Origin: Prevotella sp.
Lineage (GTDB): Bacteria; Bacteroidota; Bacteroidia; Bacteroidales; Bacteroidaceae
Length of the DNA: 8,063 nucleotides
Assembly (NCBI GenBank): GCA_022732315.1
Contig: JAIJUV010000110.1
Span: 1-8,063, forward strand
Direction of reading: 5' to 3'
The notes under the pieces are model-generated. The model saw only the letters and a program-made list of their open reading frames with translations. It made no database searches and was not told where the DNA came from. Position numbers and translations under genes: made by a program. Below, piece by piece: positions 7,134 to 8,063 of this stretch; the first letter of the stretch is position 1, and the number at the start of each line of letters is the position of its first letter.

Positions 7134-7982
7134 ATGACAGCATTAGTATCAGTAATGAATAAGCACGCTGTTGTAATAGCGGCAGATAGTGCAATAACTG
7201 TAACAACTCCCTATGGGCATAAGGTTATAAATAGTGCAAACAAAGTTTTTGCTCTATCTAAGTATCACCCTGTTGGAATCATGTTTTGTGGTAATGCTAA
7301 TTTTATGAGTACTCCTATAGAGGTTATTGTAAAATTGTATAGAAAGCAATTGAAAGATAGATGTTTTGCAACGATTTCTGAATATTTATCTGATTTTCTA
7401 GGGTTTATTAAGAATAACCATTATTTTTGTTCTGCAGAAATGCAAAATGCAAATATGGAGAACGAGATAGAAAATTTCTATATGCTGATCCTTAAGATAG
7501 CAGCAAATACTGCAAATGAAAAGAAAAGTTTATTTCTAAACGAATTTATTCTGCAGCTAAATAGTATTGTTGTTAATTCTTGTGAGAATTGTACTTCATT
7601 TCAGAATTTTCCAGAAAAAGACTTCGTTCAATCCATCAAGGGACATTGCGCAAAAATAATAGCTAAACATGAAGATGTATTTGGAGATAATGCTCCTCTG
7701 AAAAGACTCTTTATTAAGGCTTTTGCTAAATTTGTAGCTCATGGAAATAGTAATTTCGCTAATGAAACACAGATTGTAGTTGTAGGGTATGGGGATAAAG
7801 AAATATTTCCTTCTCTTCGTTCTGTGTGTTTATATTGGGGATTTTATGAATATTTTCGTTATAACAGTTATATTTCTGCTGGTATTACAGAAGATAATTC
7901 TGCGTCAATTTGTAGATTTGGGCAAACTGATATAATCAATACTTTCATAAATGGAAACTACAAGTTTTTTATAAGTGATTGA
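7134..7982 (+). CDS. Proteasome/HslV-like Ntn-hydrolase protein
   Basis: The N-terminus of this 282-residue protein lines up with the HslV/proteasome beta fold. Removal of Met1 would expose Thr2 as the N-terminal nucleophile. The strand VVIAADSA (13-20) carries Asp18, equivalent to Asp17 of HslV. SANKVFAL (34-41) places Lys37 where HslV has Lys33, after a three-residue insertion. PVGIMFCGNANF (46-57) matches the glycine-containing oxyanion-hole strand and is followed by a helix (60-73). HslV has about 175 residues; here a helical insert spans about 75-205 before a TQIVVVGYG strand (212-220) and a FGQTDIINTF motif (262-271). The protein stops soon after, so the C-terminal helices of a full Ntn fold may be missing or rearranged. 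No HslU/ClpX-type unfoldase is nearby. The gene has its own 108-nt upstream gap and probably its own promoter. Peptidase activity is plausible but unproven. Confidence 0.7.
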   Translation: MTALVSVMNKHAVVIAADSAITVTTPYGHKVINSANKVFALSKYHPVGIMFCGNANFMSTPIEVIVKLYRKQLKDRCFATISEYLSDFLGFIKNNHYFCSAEMQNANMENEIENFYMLILKIAANTANEKKSLFLNEFILQLNSIVVNSCENCTSFQNFPEKDFVQSIKGHCAKIIAKHEDVFGDNAPLKRLFIKAFAKFVAHGNSNFANETQIVVVGYGDKEIFPSLRSVCLYWGFYEYFRYNSYISAGITEDNSASICRFGQTDIINTFINGNYKFFISD

Positions 7983-7984
7983 GA

Positions 7985-8006
7985 ATGAGATAAGTTTTTA
8001 TCTCAT
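7985..8006 (+). terminator. Perfect hairpin just after the last stop codon, possible terminator
   Basis: The bases 7985-7993 (ATGAGATAA) are perfectly complementary to 7998-8006 (TTATCTCAT) around a 4-base loop, GTTT. The stem begins two bases after the TGA of the Ntn-hydrolase gene, where a terminator would be expected. It is A/T-rich and is followed by an A-run rather than a T-run, so it does not fit the standard intrinsic terminator. It may act as a 3'-end-stabilising or weak termination hairpin. Bases 8007-8063 contain nothing else I can identify. Confidence 0.45.
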
Positions 8007-8063
8007 AAAAAGAAGAGGTTACGAATTAGAAATAAACAGAATGTAGCATCCTGCTGTGATTTG

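Noticed and set aside
7134..7982. Annotation as HslV itself
   Set aside because: The protein is about 100 residues too long, has a large helical insert and lacks an adjacent hslU; only the N-terminal catalytic region lines up.

Overview
The window is AT-rich apart from two short stretches and carries seven complete genes, all on the + strand. Several genes start behind A/T-rich leaders without a clear Shine-Dalgarno motif. That, together with the protein flavour, suggests a Bacteroidales chromosome, perhaps a Prevotella/Segatella-like gut or oral bacterium. The genus is a guess; 'Bacteroidota' is better supported. The gene content looks like an accessory defence island.

Layout. Bases 1-252 hold no convincing gene: a CCCTA/TAGGG-rich hairpin (10-50) is followed by a GC-rich, fold-prone segment. 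A tightly packed series follows: a SIR2-family NADase-like protein (253-1476), a HerA-family hexameric ATPase (1513-3558), a small Cas2/SinR-like protein (3595-3888), a PIN-like nuclease-fold protein (3872-4852), a multi-pass membrane protein (4859-5878) and a nucleotidyltransferase-fold protein (5865-7025). The spacings are 36 nt, 36 nt, a 17-nt overlap, 6 nt and a 14-nt overlap, so transcription as one unit is likely. After a 108-nt gap comes a separate gene for a proteasome/HslV-like Ntn hydrolase (7134-7982). A perfect 9-bp hairpin begins two bases after its stop.

How the genes may work together. SIR2 plus HerA is an established anti-phage pair (SIR2-HerA, also called Nezha): the two proteins form a large complex that is triggered by infection and depletes NAD+. 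Here the pair is followed directly by a Cas2-like protein, a PIN-like protein and a membrane protein. Either a second defence module lies next to it, or the system is an extended five-gene one; the close spacing permits both readings. The PIN-like protein seems to lack two of the usual acidic active-site residues, which raises the possibility of a binding or regulatory role. The nucleotidyltransferase gene is clearly richer in GC than its neighbours and may be an ordinary host gene, of the type common in Bacteroidota polysaccharide loci, next to which the island assembled. The stand-alone Ntn hydrolase keeps the Thr/Asp/Lys catalytic pattern of HslV but has no unfoldase partner in the window. 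It is the least understood gene here.
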